Below, one piece after another: positions 27,101 through 36,900 of a DNA stretch of 64,000 nucleotides; within the stretch, counting starts at the first letter, position 1, and each line of letters opens with the position of its first letter. The translations under genes were made by a program, and so were the position numbers. This stretch comes from Watersipora subatra (taxonomy: Eukaryota; Bryozoa; Gymnolaemata; Cheilostomatida; Watersiporidae): positions 8,178,869-8,242,868 of the forward strand of contig NC_088711.1 in assembly GCF_963576615.1 (NCBI RefSeq). The letters are read 5' to 3'. Below the pieces are notes generated by a model that had not been told where the DNA came from, did not search any database, and saw only the letters and a list, made by a program, of their open reading frames with translations.

Positions 27101-30100
27101 AATGATTTGACCTATGCGGTTTCTTTCCCTCAAACAACAGAAAAATTATTTGGAAAAATTTGTTTGGTATTTCACTTACAGATGAATTCCCAAGTTTTTC
27201 ACAAACTTAGCAACAAGACAACTGACTTTGATCTTGTTTACCACAGCTGGTAGCATATAGCTCCTTGACTGTAGTTGACTGTCATTGTTGACTACTGACT
27301 TTATTGGCTGAAATAAAGTTTTTATTTTTAGGCGTTGCTACTCCCAGCCAATCTCAAAATCTTAAAGCTTTGGAGGAGGCCCGTCTTCGAGCCTCTACCG
27401 TTCATAGAGCAAGAAACATCGGTGCCGAGGCTACAGATATAACTCAACAAGCAGCTGTTGCTTTACTGAGGGGTGGTGCCATACAAGCCCCTCAAGTTTC
27501 CGTTAGTACACTAAATCAAGCAATTTATGTACATTCTTTTAGACATAACGTTTACCTCACAGTTATTTTATGACATCACAATTTTACTTACTTACATCAT
27601 GATATGACCTACTTTTCAGACAAGAACGATCGCTAATCAGATGGCTGAGAAGTTGAATGCAAAGCTCGGTTACACAGCCAAGATTGAAGAAGTCGAAGAG
27701 GTCGTTGAGACTGTAACTAGATATGAAGAAGAATTAGAGATCAATGACTTCCCACAGACTTGTCGATGGCGTGTCACATCTAGAGTATGTTTATGTTTTC
27801 TGTTTACAAAGTATGGAGCCTGATAAGATGGTCATCTAGTCTAGCTTTCTACCTCAAAATATTTGTACTATTCGGCCAACAGTGTATGACTCAGCTATAA
27901 ACTAATTACGTCTGACCTTACGATAGCCAATGTAACATTTGTGGTCGCCAAAGGTAAATACCCCTGTAAGATTCTGAGGAAATCTAGCTCGGCAAATTTA
28001 AAGACTGGTGTGACATTGGCAAGATCTGCTTGCTTTACGCAAATGGCTATGAAACAAACATGTTTATTCTCATCCTAAGTACTTTTCTCATAAAAAATTT
28101 ATTAATATTTTTGCGCTCCTGCGCACTAACTGTAGTCCAGGTTTGTATGCCTGCACACTAACTGTAGTCCAGGGTGGTATGTCTGCACACTAACTGTAGT
28201 CCAGGGTGGTATGCCTGCACACTAACTGTAGTCCAGGTTGGTATGTCCGCACACTAACTTTAGTCCAGGTTTGTATGCCTGCACACTAACTGTAATCCAG
28301 GTTGGTATGCCTGCACACTAACTGTAGTCCAGGTTTGTATGCCTGCACACTAACTGTAGTCCAGGTTGGTATGCCTGCGCACTAACTGTAGTCCAGGTTT
28401 GTATGCCTGCACACTAACTGTAGTCCAGGGTGGTATGCCTGCGCACTAACTGTAGTCCAGGTTTGTATGCCTGCACACTAACTGTAATCCAGGGTGGTAT
28501 GCCTGCACACTAACTGTAGTCCAGGTTTGTATGCCTGCACACTAACTGTAGTCCAGGTTTGTATGCCTGCACACTAACTGTAGTCCAGGTTGGTATGCCT
28601 GCACACTAACTGTAGTCCAGGTTGGTATGCCTGCGCACTAACTGTAGTCCAGGTTTGTATGCCTGCACACTAACTGTAGTCCAGGGTGGTATGCCTGCGC
28701 ACTAACTGTAGTCCAGGTTTGTATGCCTGCACACTAACTGTAGTCCAGGGTGGTATGCCTGCACACTAACTGTAGTCCAGGTTTGTATGCCTGCACACTA
28801 ACTGTAGTCCAGGGTGGTATGCCTGCACACTAACTGTAGTCCAGGGTGGTATGCCTGCACACTAACTGTAGTCCAGGTTGGTATGTCCGCACACTAACTT
28901 TAGTCCAGGTTGGTATGTCCGCACACTAACTGTAAACCAAGTCAGTGACAAATGCAACTTATTGTTGTTTGGCCATGTTGTTGGTTCCTTACACAACTGA
29001 CTGACAGATTGTCATAGGTAAAACATTGTAATTAGATTGCTTTGTTTTTTTTTAAAGCTTTTATTGTAAATTTTTTGCAGTCTTGTTAGGCCATGTTAAT
29101 GTAAACCAATCTGTCAATAACATGTTCGGCAGAGTCTGTTATAGATATTCACCCAAGTTTGGGTTATTTGAAGCATCCGTTCCATTGTAACTTGATAAAA
29201 TATATGTGTATTTCGTCTTGGCTCGAAAAACAACTTATCTCTGCTAGTCATTGAATGGCACATGAAAAGAGTTGTATGTTATTGTTTGACTCAATGAATT
29301 AACATGCTTTGAACTCAATATATAGAAACGATTGTGCAAAAACTGACTACTGAATCTTTCAGCTGTCTTGAATAAAGCTAGAGTAAGTCATTGCTGAAGC
29401 GGTTAGAGGAATACCTTGACTCGTATCTGTTTCGATAATTTCCTATAATATCATTTCTAAGAGCTCATTAATTTCTCAAAAGTAAAATGTTGTATCAATA
29501 GCCGAATTTGTTGTTGAAGGTCAAATCTTGCGTTAGTTCCAGAACACAAATGTATCATTGAAATAGATTATGATTGGTCGAAGCATTTAGAAGCTCAGAC
29601 TAGCATTTTGTAGACATCAATGCACAACTATTTATATATGTCATCAGGGGACTGTCGAGACTAGTTGTTTTTAGCTGTTGCCAAATATGCGTGCACATTC
29701 AATTTTTTATTTAATTTAATTTACATTCATTTTATTTTCTATAGTTACAAGTAAACTAATGTTTCAAGTTACCTGAAATTTAGTGATTCTACATGAAACA
29801 TTGTCTAACAACATGGCAGTAACAGACTGTTTCACCTGAGCATGCACCCCAACAGTACTGTTAGAGTAACTTAATATTTACCACAAAAACAAATCTAACT
29901 AATATGATTGTGTGTATTGTTATCCTATCTAATTTCATGGTACACATTACTGAATAATCAAAGCATTACTTCTATCATTACCAACAATATCATCTGATTA
30001 TTGTAATATAATATATTTTAAAACCCAGCAAAGTTTTTTCATTGTTATTACGTAGGTGTTTATTTTGGTCTGTATCAAGGCTCTGTGACTGTTAGTTGCT

Positions 30101-30617
30101 CTGTGACTGTTACTTACACAACATTCATAGGATCATTTATTTTTAGCTTTATTAAAACAGAAAGCAGCCATTTTTTCTATGTGCTAATATGAGATACTTT
30201 GTTAACAACAGTTGAAATGTCTACCGTGAGATCAGACAAAGGGAAGCAAATCAAAATATGGTATTGTTTTGAAATCAAGACATGGAAAAGTTTTTACTAA
30301 ACAAGTTTGTGAACTTCTTTTGTTTTGCACACCTTTGGAGGTTGTGCCTCACTTATTCATATTTTCATCCCTTGCAGGATGCTCTGGCCAACATCAGTGA
30401 GTTTGCTGAAGCTGGTGTGACTGTGCGTGGCACGTATGTTTTGCCTAACAAGGAGCCACCAGCTGGAGAACAAAAGCTCTATCTCGCTATCGAAGCTACT
30501 TCAGAACTTGCGGTACAAAAAGCTAAAGCTGAAATAACTAGACTCATTAAAGAGGAGCTTGTCAGACTTCAGAACTCTTATCAGCCGATCAACAAAAGTC
30601 GATACAAAGTTGTGTGA
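166..30617 (+). CDS. DDX46: DDX46/PRP5 pre-mRNA-splicing DEAD-box RNA helicase (5' end outside window)
   Basis: ATP-dependent RNA helicase that remodels U2 snRNP during branch-site recognition in the nucleus (family knowledge). Exons read by splice phase: 166-399, 495-600, 679-780, 2104-2226, 3867-3911, 5322-5453, 6540-6705, 15132-15252, 15801-15976, 16525-16725, 18429-18676, 19589-19699, 21311-21427, 21868-21971, 22539-22701, 25372-25521, 26725-26809, 27332-27501, 27620-27784, 30378-30617 (TGA). About 985 codons; human DDX46 has about 1030. Order: N-terminal RS/RD-rich domain (residues about 1-105), acidic linker (DDDEEDEE), [12 protein letters not shown] conserved block, then the helicase core with GYEKPTPIQ (Q motif), AKTGSGKT (I), TPTRELA (Ia), TPGRMIDML (Ib), VLDEADRMF (II), SATFP (III), [10 protein letters not shown] (V) and HRCGRTGRAG (VI). 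The C-terminal region ends NKSRYKVV. All phases join without stops. The upstream RS exon(s) and start codon lie before position 1. Motif VI has Cys where human has Ala. Confidence 0.95.
781..2103 (+). other. DDX46 intron 3, no recognisable feature
   Basis: About 1.3 kb of AT-rich intron between the [12 protein letters not shown] exon and the acidic exon. Human DDX46 has extra sequence here, but I found no additional in-phase exon. No repeat or ORF of note. Confidence 0.6.
2351..2713 (-). mobile_element. Non-autonomous Helitron-like element (copy 1)
   Basis: Read on the minus strand the element starts TCTCAAAGCCTGTG (2713 leftwards) and ends ACCCGTGCAACGC, a spacer, then CTAG|T (2351). A TC 5' end and a CTRR-T 3' end are Helitron hallmarks. 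Inside are the core motif seen on + as TTTTAATAGCTATAGCTG (near 2678) and a tRNA-like block near 2600-2660. Three related copies occur in this window. No Rep/helicase coding is present, so mobilisation would be in trans. Confidence 0.6.
2808..3803 (+). mobile_element. Non-autonomous Helitron-like element (copy 2, about 1 kb)
   Basis: Begins TCTCAATGTATG, has the core motif GTCCAGCTATAGCTATTAAA near 2836, then a reverse-orientation tRNA-like block at about 2890-2960, then AT-rich filler. It ends with a perfect terminal hairpin, TTACCCGG and CCGGGTAA around a GCAACG loop (3773-3794), followed 5 nt later by CTAGT. That hairpin plus CTAGT is the classical Helitron 3' terminus. It sits head-to-head with copy 1, 94 bp apart, in DDX46 intron 4. 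Confidence 0.7.
3912..5321 (+). other. DDX46 intron 5
   Basis: About 1.4 kb AT-rich intron. The only structure I noticed is a perfect 12-bp inverted repeat (TCTCTAACTGAA / TTCAGTTAGAGA, 4484-4515). No gene or element boundary recognised. Confidence 0.5.
5761..6213. mobile_element. 453-bp TIR element (MITE), copy 1
   Basis: Bounded by terminal inverted repeats: left AAAAGCTGGTTCACACAATA, right (reverse complement) AAAAGGCTGGTTCACATTAT, both followed by ATCGCCAT. A second copy of the same 453-bp length lies at 62058-62510 with the same internal order of conserved segments. A 12-bp internal hairpin (CGGGAAAGTTTG / CAAACTTTCCCG, 5865-5895) is shared by both. The 73-residue minus-strand reading frame across it is also roughly kept in copy 2 but encodes nothing I recognise. 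Superfamily not assigned; target duplication unclear. Lies in DDX46 intron 6. Confidence 0.75.
9192..10255 (+). mobile_element. Internally deleted piggyBac-like DNA transposon
   Basis: Perfect 13-bp terminal inverted repeats CCCTTTCGCGGGC (9192-9204) and GCCCGCGAAAGGG (10243-10255) are directly flanked by TTAA on both sides (9188-9191, 10256-10259), the diagnostic piggyBac target site duplication. Subterminal repeats GCGACGTTTTTGTCG occur twice near the left end. The only ORF keeps the two ends of a transposase. The element interrupts one unit of the surrounding array; sister units (for example near 8113-8145) show the unoccupied TTTAAC site. Confidence 0.85.
9546..10019 (+). pseudogene. Remnant piggyBac-type transposase ORF lacking its catalytic core
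   Basis: Continuous 157-codon ORF with an ATG start. The N-terminal part is acidic and Ser/Asp-rich, followed by residues like the start of the DDE_Tnp_1_7 domain (PVEYFEKFF, about 110-118). The C-terminus ([19 protein letters not shown]) matches the cysteine-rich zinc-binding tail of piggyBac transposases. A full enzyme is usually near 550-600 residues; the middle, with the catalytic aspartates, is missing. The frame is open across the presumed deletion junction near residues 118-135. It cannot be an active transposase; a DNA-binding peptide is conceivable but unsupported. Confidence 0.75.
13516..15131 (+). other. Right part of DDX46 intron 7
   Basis: About 1.6 kb after the hairpin array. 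Contains a short inverted repeat around the GTTACTAGTCTATAGTAAC stretch near 13801 but no gene or element I recognise. Confidence 0.5.
15327..15377. repeat. TA-dinucleotide microsatellite / AT palindrome
   Basis: About 50 bp of alternating TA with occasional TAT/ATA phase changes in DDX46 intron 8, self-complementary. Confidence 0.85.
16726..18428 (+). other. DDX46 intron 10
   Basis: About 1.7 kb AT-rich intron. Apart from the 34-bp repeats at 17025-17123 I see no gene or element. Confidence 0.5.
17025..17123. repeat. 34-bp tandem repeat, 3 copies
   Basis: Three near-identical copies of a unit beginning GTTCTGCCTCTTTCACTGCT, starting at 17025, 17059 and 17093; the last diverges at its end. 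Confidence 0.9.
18731..19040. mobile_element. 310-bp foldback (MITE-like) element
   Basis: The left arm from 18731 (ACAAAATTTTAGTAGATTTT, then AGTATCGATATTTTTCTA) is the imperfect inverse of the right arm ending about 19040 (read in reverse complement ACAAAAATTTAGTAGATTTT, then AGTAACGGTATTTTTCTA). Complementarity continues inwards (CATTTG...TTTTGATGT on both arms) for about 80 bp. No coding. Lies in DDX46 intron 11, just inside the donor at 18677. Family not recognised. Confidence 0.65.
19058..19137. repeat. 38-bp tandem duplication
   Basis: Two copies of a unit beginning TCATATATGTCACAGCTTAG, starting at 19058 and 19096, with a small insertion in the second. Adjacent to the foldback element. 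Confidence 0.85.
20427..20642. repeat. 41-bp minisatellite, about 5 copies
   Basis: Units begin TGCATCTAGCACTGCGAAAT at 20427, 20468, 20509, 20550 and 20591, with a partial sixth. The array is flanked by an inverted decamer, GTACAGTGTA (20401-20410) and TACACTGTAC (20646-20655). DDX46 intron 12. Confidence 0.9.
22283..22443 (+). mobile_element. tRNA-like repeat fragment of the Helitron-associated family
   Basis: Contains an A-box-like TAGTGTAGTGG, a degenerate B-box-like GGTTCTGAGATCAAACC, and then the core GATTTTAATCGCTATAGC shared with the four Helitron-like copies. No CTAGT terminus was found at its left side, so it is either a truncated copy or a separate SINE-like insertion. DDX46 intron 14. 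Confidence 0.45.
23596..23630. repeat. Perfect 15-bp-arm hairpin
   Basis: AAGTCAATTGATAAA, loop AGCTG, TTTATCAATTGACTT: perfectly complementary arms with a 5-nt loop. Confidence 0.9.
24074..24217. repeat. 72-bp tandem duplication
   Basis: Two almost identical copies of a segment containing GCACGCATATATTTTGCAGC, starting 72 bp apart; they differ at about one base in the sequence read. Confidence 0.9.
24655..24949. repeat. 21-bp minisatellite, about 14 copies
   Basis: Unit GGATTAGGATAGGTCTAGGA plus T, with GAAT/GGAT variants. The period is a multiple of three, so the minus strand reads open as a spurious heptapeptide repeat (IHPRPIL). Confidence 0.9.
26440..26605. repeat. Self-complementary TATATAGTCTATATA-rich segment
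   Basis: Multiple short inverted and direct copies of AGTCTATATATAG and AGTTTATATATAAACT in DDX46 intron 16, with strong foldback potential. Confidence 0.7.
28118..28935. repeat. 32-bp minisatellite, about 25 copies
   Basis: Unit GCCTGCACACTAACTGTAGT followed by CCAGGTTGGTAT. Variants interleave: TTTGTAT/TTGGTAT/GTGGTAT and CACAC/CGCAC. Contiguous copies with no unique spacers, so not a CRISPR array. DDX46 intron 19. Confidence 0.95.
28936..30377 (+). other. Remainder of DDX46 intron 19
   Basis: About 1.4 kb AT-rich intron after the 32-bp array. No gene, element boundary or repeat recognised. Confidence 0.5.
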
Positions 30618-31562
30618 TTGTATTCTATGGATACTTGTCTTATTGAGAATATCTTGTGAATACGTCACTTTGTGCTGGGTTGCCAGACGGTTGAATATTT
30701 CCTAAAGGAACTCTTGTATCATATTTGTACATTGAATAGTGTTGTTTTGCAATATATTACATGAACTATGGTACATGTTGATTTATTTTAGTAATCTGTA
30801 AACACGAAGCAGATTTACCTGCCAATTTAAATTTCTTTAACAATAAATTGATGGTTTTGGTCTTAGATGGTTTATGTATATTAAAGATATACTGTTTATG
30901 TTGGTAAAATTATCAATTTATATGGAACCTAGAAAATGTTGAAAATTACAAGATGTTACACAATGAAAATAAAACTGGAACATGATGTTACGCGATGACA
31001 ATGAAAATTATACAATGTTGCTTGTTTTGATAGAATTGAGTCAATCAGGTTAATAATGAAATGTGTTGATATTTCATGCAACCCATCTTATCGATTTTAA
31101 AACAGCTAGCATTACTATCCATTCATTTTTGGTAATTTATCATAAATAAGTTGCCATTTCAAGGATAAGAAAAGTGGATTCATGTAGTGTTTTTATCGAA
31201 AAATACATGAGCAATGTAATGACTTGCACTTCACATTTTTCCATCCAAATTTTTAAAATCTGCATGAATAAAAGGAACCACGACTAGAATAGAGCATACG
31301 GCGTAAATGGACCATAACTAGCATATTTATTTCAGTAAGCTATCGATTGATAACCGCACGCGAAAGCTTTATTGGTTAACAAGGAGACAACTCCTAATAA
31401 CTGCCCAATTTTAGTTAAACGTGTTGTAAACGGAGTCTCTAAACGCTTTTCTGATGTAGCCCGGGAGTCAGACAACTAACGTAATGTCCTGGGCTTACAG
31501 TTCAACGAGATCGGAATAATAGGTTCTCCGGCGGCTTATTGAGAAACACCTTAGCAGTAATC
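30618..31562 (+). other. DDX46 3' UTR, intergenic region and ATP5MG promoter/5' UTR
   Basis: 945 bp between the DDX46 stop and the ATP5MG start, both on +. It must hold the DDX46 3' end (AATAAA at 30842) and the ATP5MG promoter. An imperfect inverted repeat AGCCCGGGA / TCCTGGGCT (31458-31495) lies about 70 nt before the start codon. No TATA box can be assigned with confidence. Confidence 0.5.
30842..30847 (+). promoter_or_regulatory. Candidate DDX46 polyadenylation signal AATAAA
   Basis: The first AATAAA hexamer after the DDX46 stop codon lies about 225 nt downstream, a usual distance for a short 3' UTR. Another AATAAA occurs near 30967. Assigned from position only. Confidence 0.5.
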
Positions 31563-33590
31563 ATGGCAGCCATCGTGAATGCCGGCAGCCGTTTTGGCTC
31601 AGGTATTTATATGCACTTTGCTCTTTTAAAATGGTTTGTGGGAAGAAAGTGTCTGAAGCAGGAAGCTTTTATATTAATTTATGATGACTGTTTACGTGTA
31701 AATCTTACTAAATTAGTCTCGTACATTGTTAGCCAAAACTGAAACTTTACCATATTGCTTGAAGCTGTGAGATCCTACATTTATTAATAGTTATCCCATC
31801 AAAAGCTAATTCAAATTTATTTGAATTTACACCAAGTAACTAATCTGTCAAATTCAGAAATAAAGACGTTTAGTTTATGTTTTTTAGCAGCGTAACGGCT
31901 TGTTTGTTATGTAATGCGTGAATTTTGGCAGCTTTTGTGAAATGGTCGACTCCATTGGCTAAAAATGCTTGGAAATACGGCAAAGTAGAGTTGATGCCAC
32001 CTGGTCCTGGTCAATGGGGAAAAGCTTTAGAAGAGGGTGGCCAAGTGGTGAAATCTGTGACGTCCGGAAAATTCTTACAACAGACTACATCGGTAAGTTA
32101 AGTATTGTTACCGTACCAAAGTTATGGAAAAAAGAAAAGCTGCTCGTATAGCTTTAAATAATTATAGCTGCTTGATGGTATACACATATCATTATGAATT
32201 TGCCTGTCCAACACAGACGTAATCGGGCACAAGTTATTAGCTCTAAAAGAGAAGTGAAAATTTATGAGTTATAGCAGAAACCGCACTTATCACAATCGCT
32301 GGTAGTGACTGTAATTCTAGCAACGTCATATTTTACTCGCTAATACCATTGCTTTTGCATAGTGAACCCTGTTATGCATTATTCTAGATATGGCACCGTA
32401 AACTCTTACCATTCATTTGGTTTTTGGTTACTCTCGTCTCTAGAAGAGGTAACAATTTGGTAGAAACAACTCGATGTGGTCACAAAGCGATTAGTTCAAC
32501 AGTCTTACAAGCTACTTTGCTTTTTCTGATGTCAATGAATGTAGAGCTGTGTTACGAAAAAATATTGATGCTTTTAATAGTAAATAAGTTCTTATTTTGA
32601 TTCTTATTTGCGGCTACCCACAAATTAACCCCAAAAGGTAATTGTTTTTTGTGTAAAAGTTGAGTTAACATTTTAATATTTAGCCATTGTTTTGAATACA
32701 CTGATATTGGGATTGTACAAACATTTACTCTGCTAATATTTTGATTGCAACTGTTTAAGCATTCGCTTCATATTGGTGTTTTTGTTCATATATTAGATAT
32801 AAAATTTAAACCTTGGGACCCGCAGATAGGGTTAGTGCTAATACCGGCCCTAAAATAAATTTATTTGCATTATGAAACGCTTGTATGTCAATCAAAGCTT
32901 TTGATTTTATTTATACCTAACTCAGTAAGCTATTTGGTAACTCAAGAATTCTTTTATGAATGGGTGGTGCTTGTCGAGGTTTAAACATTTGTGTCTGTTA
33001 AATTTGTCACCAAGAATGAGTATGTAAGTTAGGTCAGCATGGTTCTAATCACAAAATTTTCAATCTTTGTTTAAATATTTTAAAGAATCAATTGAATGTG
33101 TTGATATGTTCGTGTCGAGGAAAGCTGTCATTGAACATGCCAAGAAGGATCGTTCTCATTTTCACAGTTCACAAAAACTTCTGTATCCAACTGCTGGTAA
33201 AACTATTTACCTTGATATCATTCAATGTCCATTGCTGAAACGTAAAATGCAGTAACTATTGCTATATAATGATGCTTAAAGCACAGCTCAAGCTGATAAC
33301 ACCTATGAAACCATTTGAGCACAGTTCATGGGTATCATCAAGTGCAAGTATTTATCTTGTCATGTGGTTGTAAAAGCCTCTTCACATCCATCAAATTGTT
33401 ACAATATGGATGTTGATTTCGTTAACTGAACAGTGATATATTTTATTTGTTGCAGCAAGCTCTAGTGAATCTGGTAGTTGTTGCTGACATCACATTTTGC
33501 TTCTTCATTGGAGAATGTATAGGAAAAGGAAGCCTCGTTGGATACAAGATCAAAGGAGCTCATCTAGATGCCTCATCTGATGATTGCTGA
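31563..33590 (+). CDS. ATP5MG: Mitochondrial ATP synthase subunit g
   Basis: Small membrane subunit of the F1Fo ATP synthase Fo sector, involved in dimerisation and crista shape (family knowledge). Exons 31563-31602, 31932-32092 and 33456-33590 (TGA) join in phase to 111 codons; the human protein has 103. The start is the first in-frame ATG (MAAIVNAG), and the first exon is only 40 nt. Exon 2 carries the family signature AWKYGKVELMPPGPGQW, comparable to the vertebrate YYAKVELVPPTP. Exon 3 encodes the single C-terminal membrane helix with the GxxxG-like FFIGECIGKG, matching the vertebrate YVGEIIGKR. The tail (GAHLDASSDDC) is longer than in human. A decayed partial copy lies at 34280-34790. Confidence 0.93.
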
Positions 33591-33702
33591 TCTATCTAAT
33601 CCAGTATTTTTACTTGTGTTTTTGTTTTCAAAGGAAATACTACTATTTAGTGTTCATGAATAGAGTTTTCTTGTTCTCTTGTAAAAAAATTATATTGACA
33701 TA

Positions 33703-33708
33703 AATAAA
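33703..33708 (+). promoter_or_regulatory. Candidate ATP5MG polyadenylation signal AATAAA
   Basis: AATAAA 113 nt after the ATP5MG stop. The convergent KLHL stop codon is at 33976, so only about 270 bp separate this signal from the other gene's coding sequence. Confidence 0.6.
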
Positions 33709-33975
33709 CAAAAAACAATGCTCTAGACCAAGGTTAAATACTGTGGTATGCAACATTTGGTGGTAAGCGTAGTAAAATGACAACAATCAGCACCTTTAGG
33801 ATAAATAAATGAATCTTTTATGGCTAGTCTTATGAGCAGCTATGTAAAACAAGATCATTGTTGACTATAAATATGTGGACGCACATTAATGACATGACAG
33901 AAAGCAATTGCTCCTAAAGGTAACTAGTAATACCGCTTAAAGCTAGGACTGGCTTGATACTTTATCACTTGAGAT

Positions 33976-36900
33976 TCAGCAGTTTTTGTCGACAACAGCA
34001 ACACCGGCATAGCTTCTTCCGGTTGCCATTGACATTGGCAGCAGTGACCAAGTGTTTGACTTGGGGTCGTAACACTCGACGGAGTTTAGATTGGTGGAGC
34101 CATCGTCTCCTCCTACTACGTACAATTGTCCTCCATTAGCCACCACACCTGCAACATTCATGCGATCTGTAAACTAATATCATCAGATTATTTATAAAAT
34201 TATGCGCGGCCATCATTAGTTTGGTATTTAATCTTTTGCAAGTATTCTGTGCCGCACACACATCTTGTGCATGTTTTATTATAACAAAGCTTATATGCTA
34301 ATTTTTCGAAGCTGTTTGAATGTAAATCTTACGATATTAGTCTCTTACATTGATGGCCAAAGCTGGAACTTGCTTAATCATCTTGCTTGAAGTAATAGCT
34401 CTGTGAGATCCCACATTTGTTAATAGTTATCTCACCAGAAAATAAGTTCAATTTATTTGAATTTAAAACAAGTAGCTAATCTTTCAAATTCAGGACACTT
34501 ATATTCAGGGCACTATATCCAACCTTCTCATCATCTCACAAAATCTGGCTACACCACAAATGGTTAATTTTGAAGCGCTTGATTAAGCGTTTCACAAACA
34601 ATTGTCAACTTAGCTTTTATGAGGAAAAAATTTGTTTTCCTTTTAAGTTGATGCTCTTTAGCAGTATCAGGACTACTTGCTTGTTATATAATGCGTGAAT
34701 TTATGGCAGCTTTTATGAAATGGTCAACTCTATAAGCTAAAAATGCTTGGAAACATGACTAAGTAGAGCTGATGCTCTATGAAATTGACTCGCCTTAACA
34801 AATATTAAAGTAATCCATAGCTCATGTATTTTAGTCGCACTCACCAGCATTCCTTCGACAAAAGTGCATATCAGTTATTTGGTTCCAGGTGTTAAGCTCT
34901 GGGTTGTACACTTCCACACTTTTCCTTACGAGGGGTCCATCATGACCCCCTACAGCGTATAGCAATCCATCAACAACGCAAACTCCTGTAACACAATAAT
35001 ACAGTCGTGAGAAAGTTGTGGAACACTCTGGTTGACTTGGTGACAGACCTTGTTGTCGAACGTGCAAATAGGGAGGACTAAGCCAACTATACATTTAAAA
35101 TTTGACTTGTAAACTAATTGTATTGTGACTACTAGTTTTGAAGTCAGATGCATTCATGACAAATATGTCAAGTAGTTTACAGGCATTTAGTGGCAAATAT
35201 TTCGAGGAGTTTCCATTCGATAATGAGCTAATCATGAAATCACGAAAATGCAACATTTTATTAGATGAAATATAGATGATAACTTCAGACATGATTTGTG
35301 TTACAAAAATAAAAGTTTGCTATTTGTTTTACGCTACTTTATATGATTTGAATTGTCTCCACTATGATTCTATCCAAAAATTAAGACCTACATGTACTAA
35401 CAAATTGAGTTGGCTGTGCGAACTGTTGATAAATATTGCTTAATGATCAAAGCTACAGATTATACACCAGGTGCCATCATCTAACTCTTATAATATTCTT
35501 ATAAATAACAATTAAAAAGGAAAACTAAAATTATCAAAGCTACTTGGCTTCAAAATGTAATTAATGAATCATCTCTACTGAGAGGATAAATCCTAGCAGA
35601 TAATCAAACACACCATATAATTAATATACTTTGATGGCTATACCGATAATCAAGGTGTGTTGGAATGTGACAATAAGATGCCAACAAACACCTTTGTCTA
35701 ATATACTTGCTATAAGGTTTTATAACTAGAGCAACTACACCAATCTCAGTGAAGCCATATTTAGACAACTAATATGAATGGTTAGTTATGTGTGCTATTG
35801 GGCTTACATTAGAATTTCTTTGCTAGTTTTTATAAGTTGGGTGCGCAGTCAGCAATATTATAATTATACTGTTGTACAAAATGGTAACAATAAATAAAAC
35901 TAGAAATTCCACTGTCATACAGCCCACGACCAAAAAGATATTGGAAAAAAAGAAAGGGTACTGATGGTTGAAAAATGCAATATTAGCAGTCAAATGGCAC
36001 TGCAGTGCAATAGGATAACTGCAATGGTAGCTGTAATGTACTGGGTGTTATTATATACAACAAATAGCAATAATGAAAGGTAAAGATTATATGTTTATAT
36101 TTCTCCCGTGCAATAGGAGAAATGCAATATTGGCCAATATTAGAAGTAAAATGCACTGATATTATTAGAATAACCAATATTATTAATTAATATAGTAATA
36201 ATATAAAACCAATGCACAATTTTGTTTACATTTCAAAACGTCATAGCTAGCAATATCAAGAAGTTGTGATATTTATATAGATTTTTAGAAAATATGTACT
36301 ACGTAGTCATTGTTCTGTAGTCATCCAAACTTATAATTACATATTGTAATAACCTCATAAGGATCGTTAGAAAGAAAAATCATCATTTCCTTTACTTACA
36401 CTGCGTTGGACATCGGTTAGAATACCAAAGCACTCAAGAGTGTCTAAAATGTCAGTTACTTTGAAATCGGCAAAAGTGAAAGTTCCATGAAATGAAATGA
36501 TTTCAGTACTCCTACGTTAATTACAGAAACCTTCGGAAATTCGACAATGCTATAGACTGGTGAAATGTGCACGTTATTTTTCCGTGAAATGCGCACGACT
36601 TAATCGTTCTATTCTCTGTCGCTCGGCGTTTCAATTTCCGGTCTTAACTTTTATTAAACCAAGCTTGTCAAGTGTTTTGTGAAGAATTTCAGCCAAAGTA
36701 ATTTGTCTATTTGTGTATAATCCGTTCAGATGGGTAAGTTTTAAGATAATTTCGACAATTTACAAAGACTTGGTAATATATTTGAATAGGTTTATATGTG
36801 TTTTGTATCGTTATTATACTTTAACGATTCTACAAAACGATGGTTAAATTTGTTGATGAGATTTTGAAAAAAGGGTTGCGACGTTGTTAATGAATAATTT

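Noticed and set aside
28118-28935. CRISPR-like repeat array
   Set aside because: Units are contiguous without unique spacers, and the setting is an intron of an animal gene; it is a minisatellite.
31539-31742. Longer ATP5MG N-terminus starting at 31539
   Set aside because: That frame would start at a TTG and read through the donor at 31603; the ATG at 31563 with splicing gives a normal subunit g.
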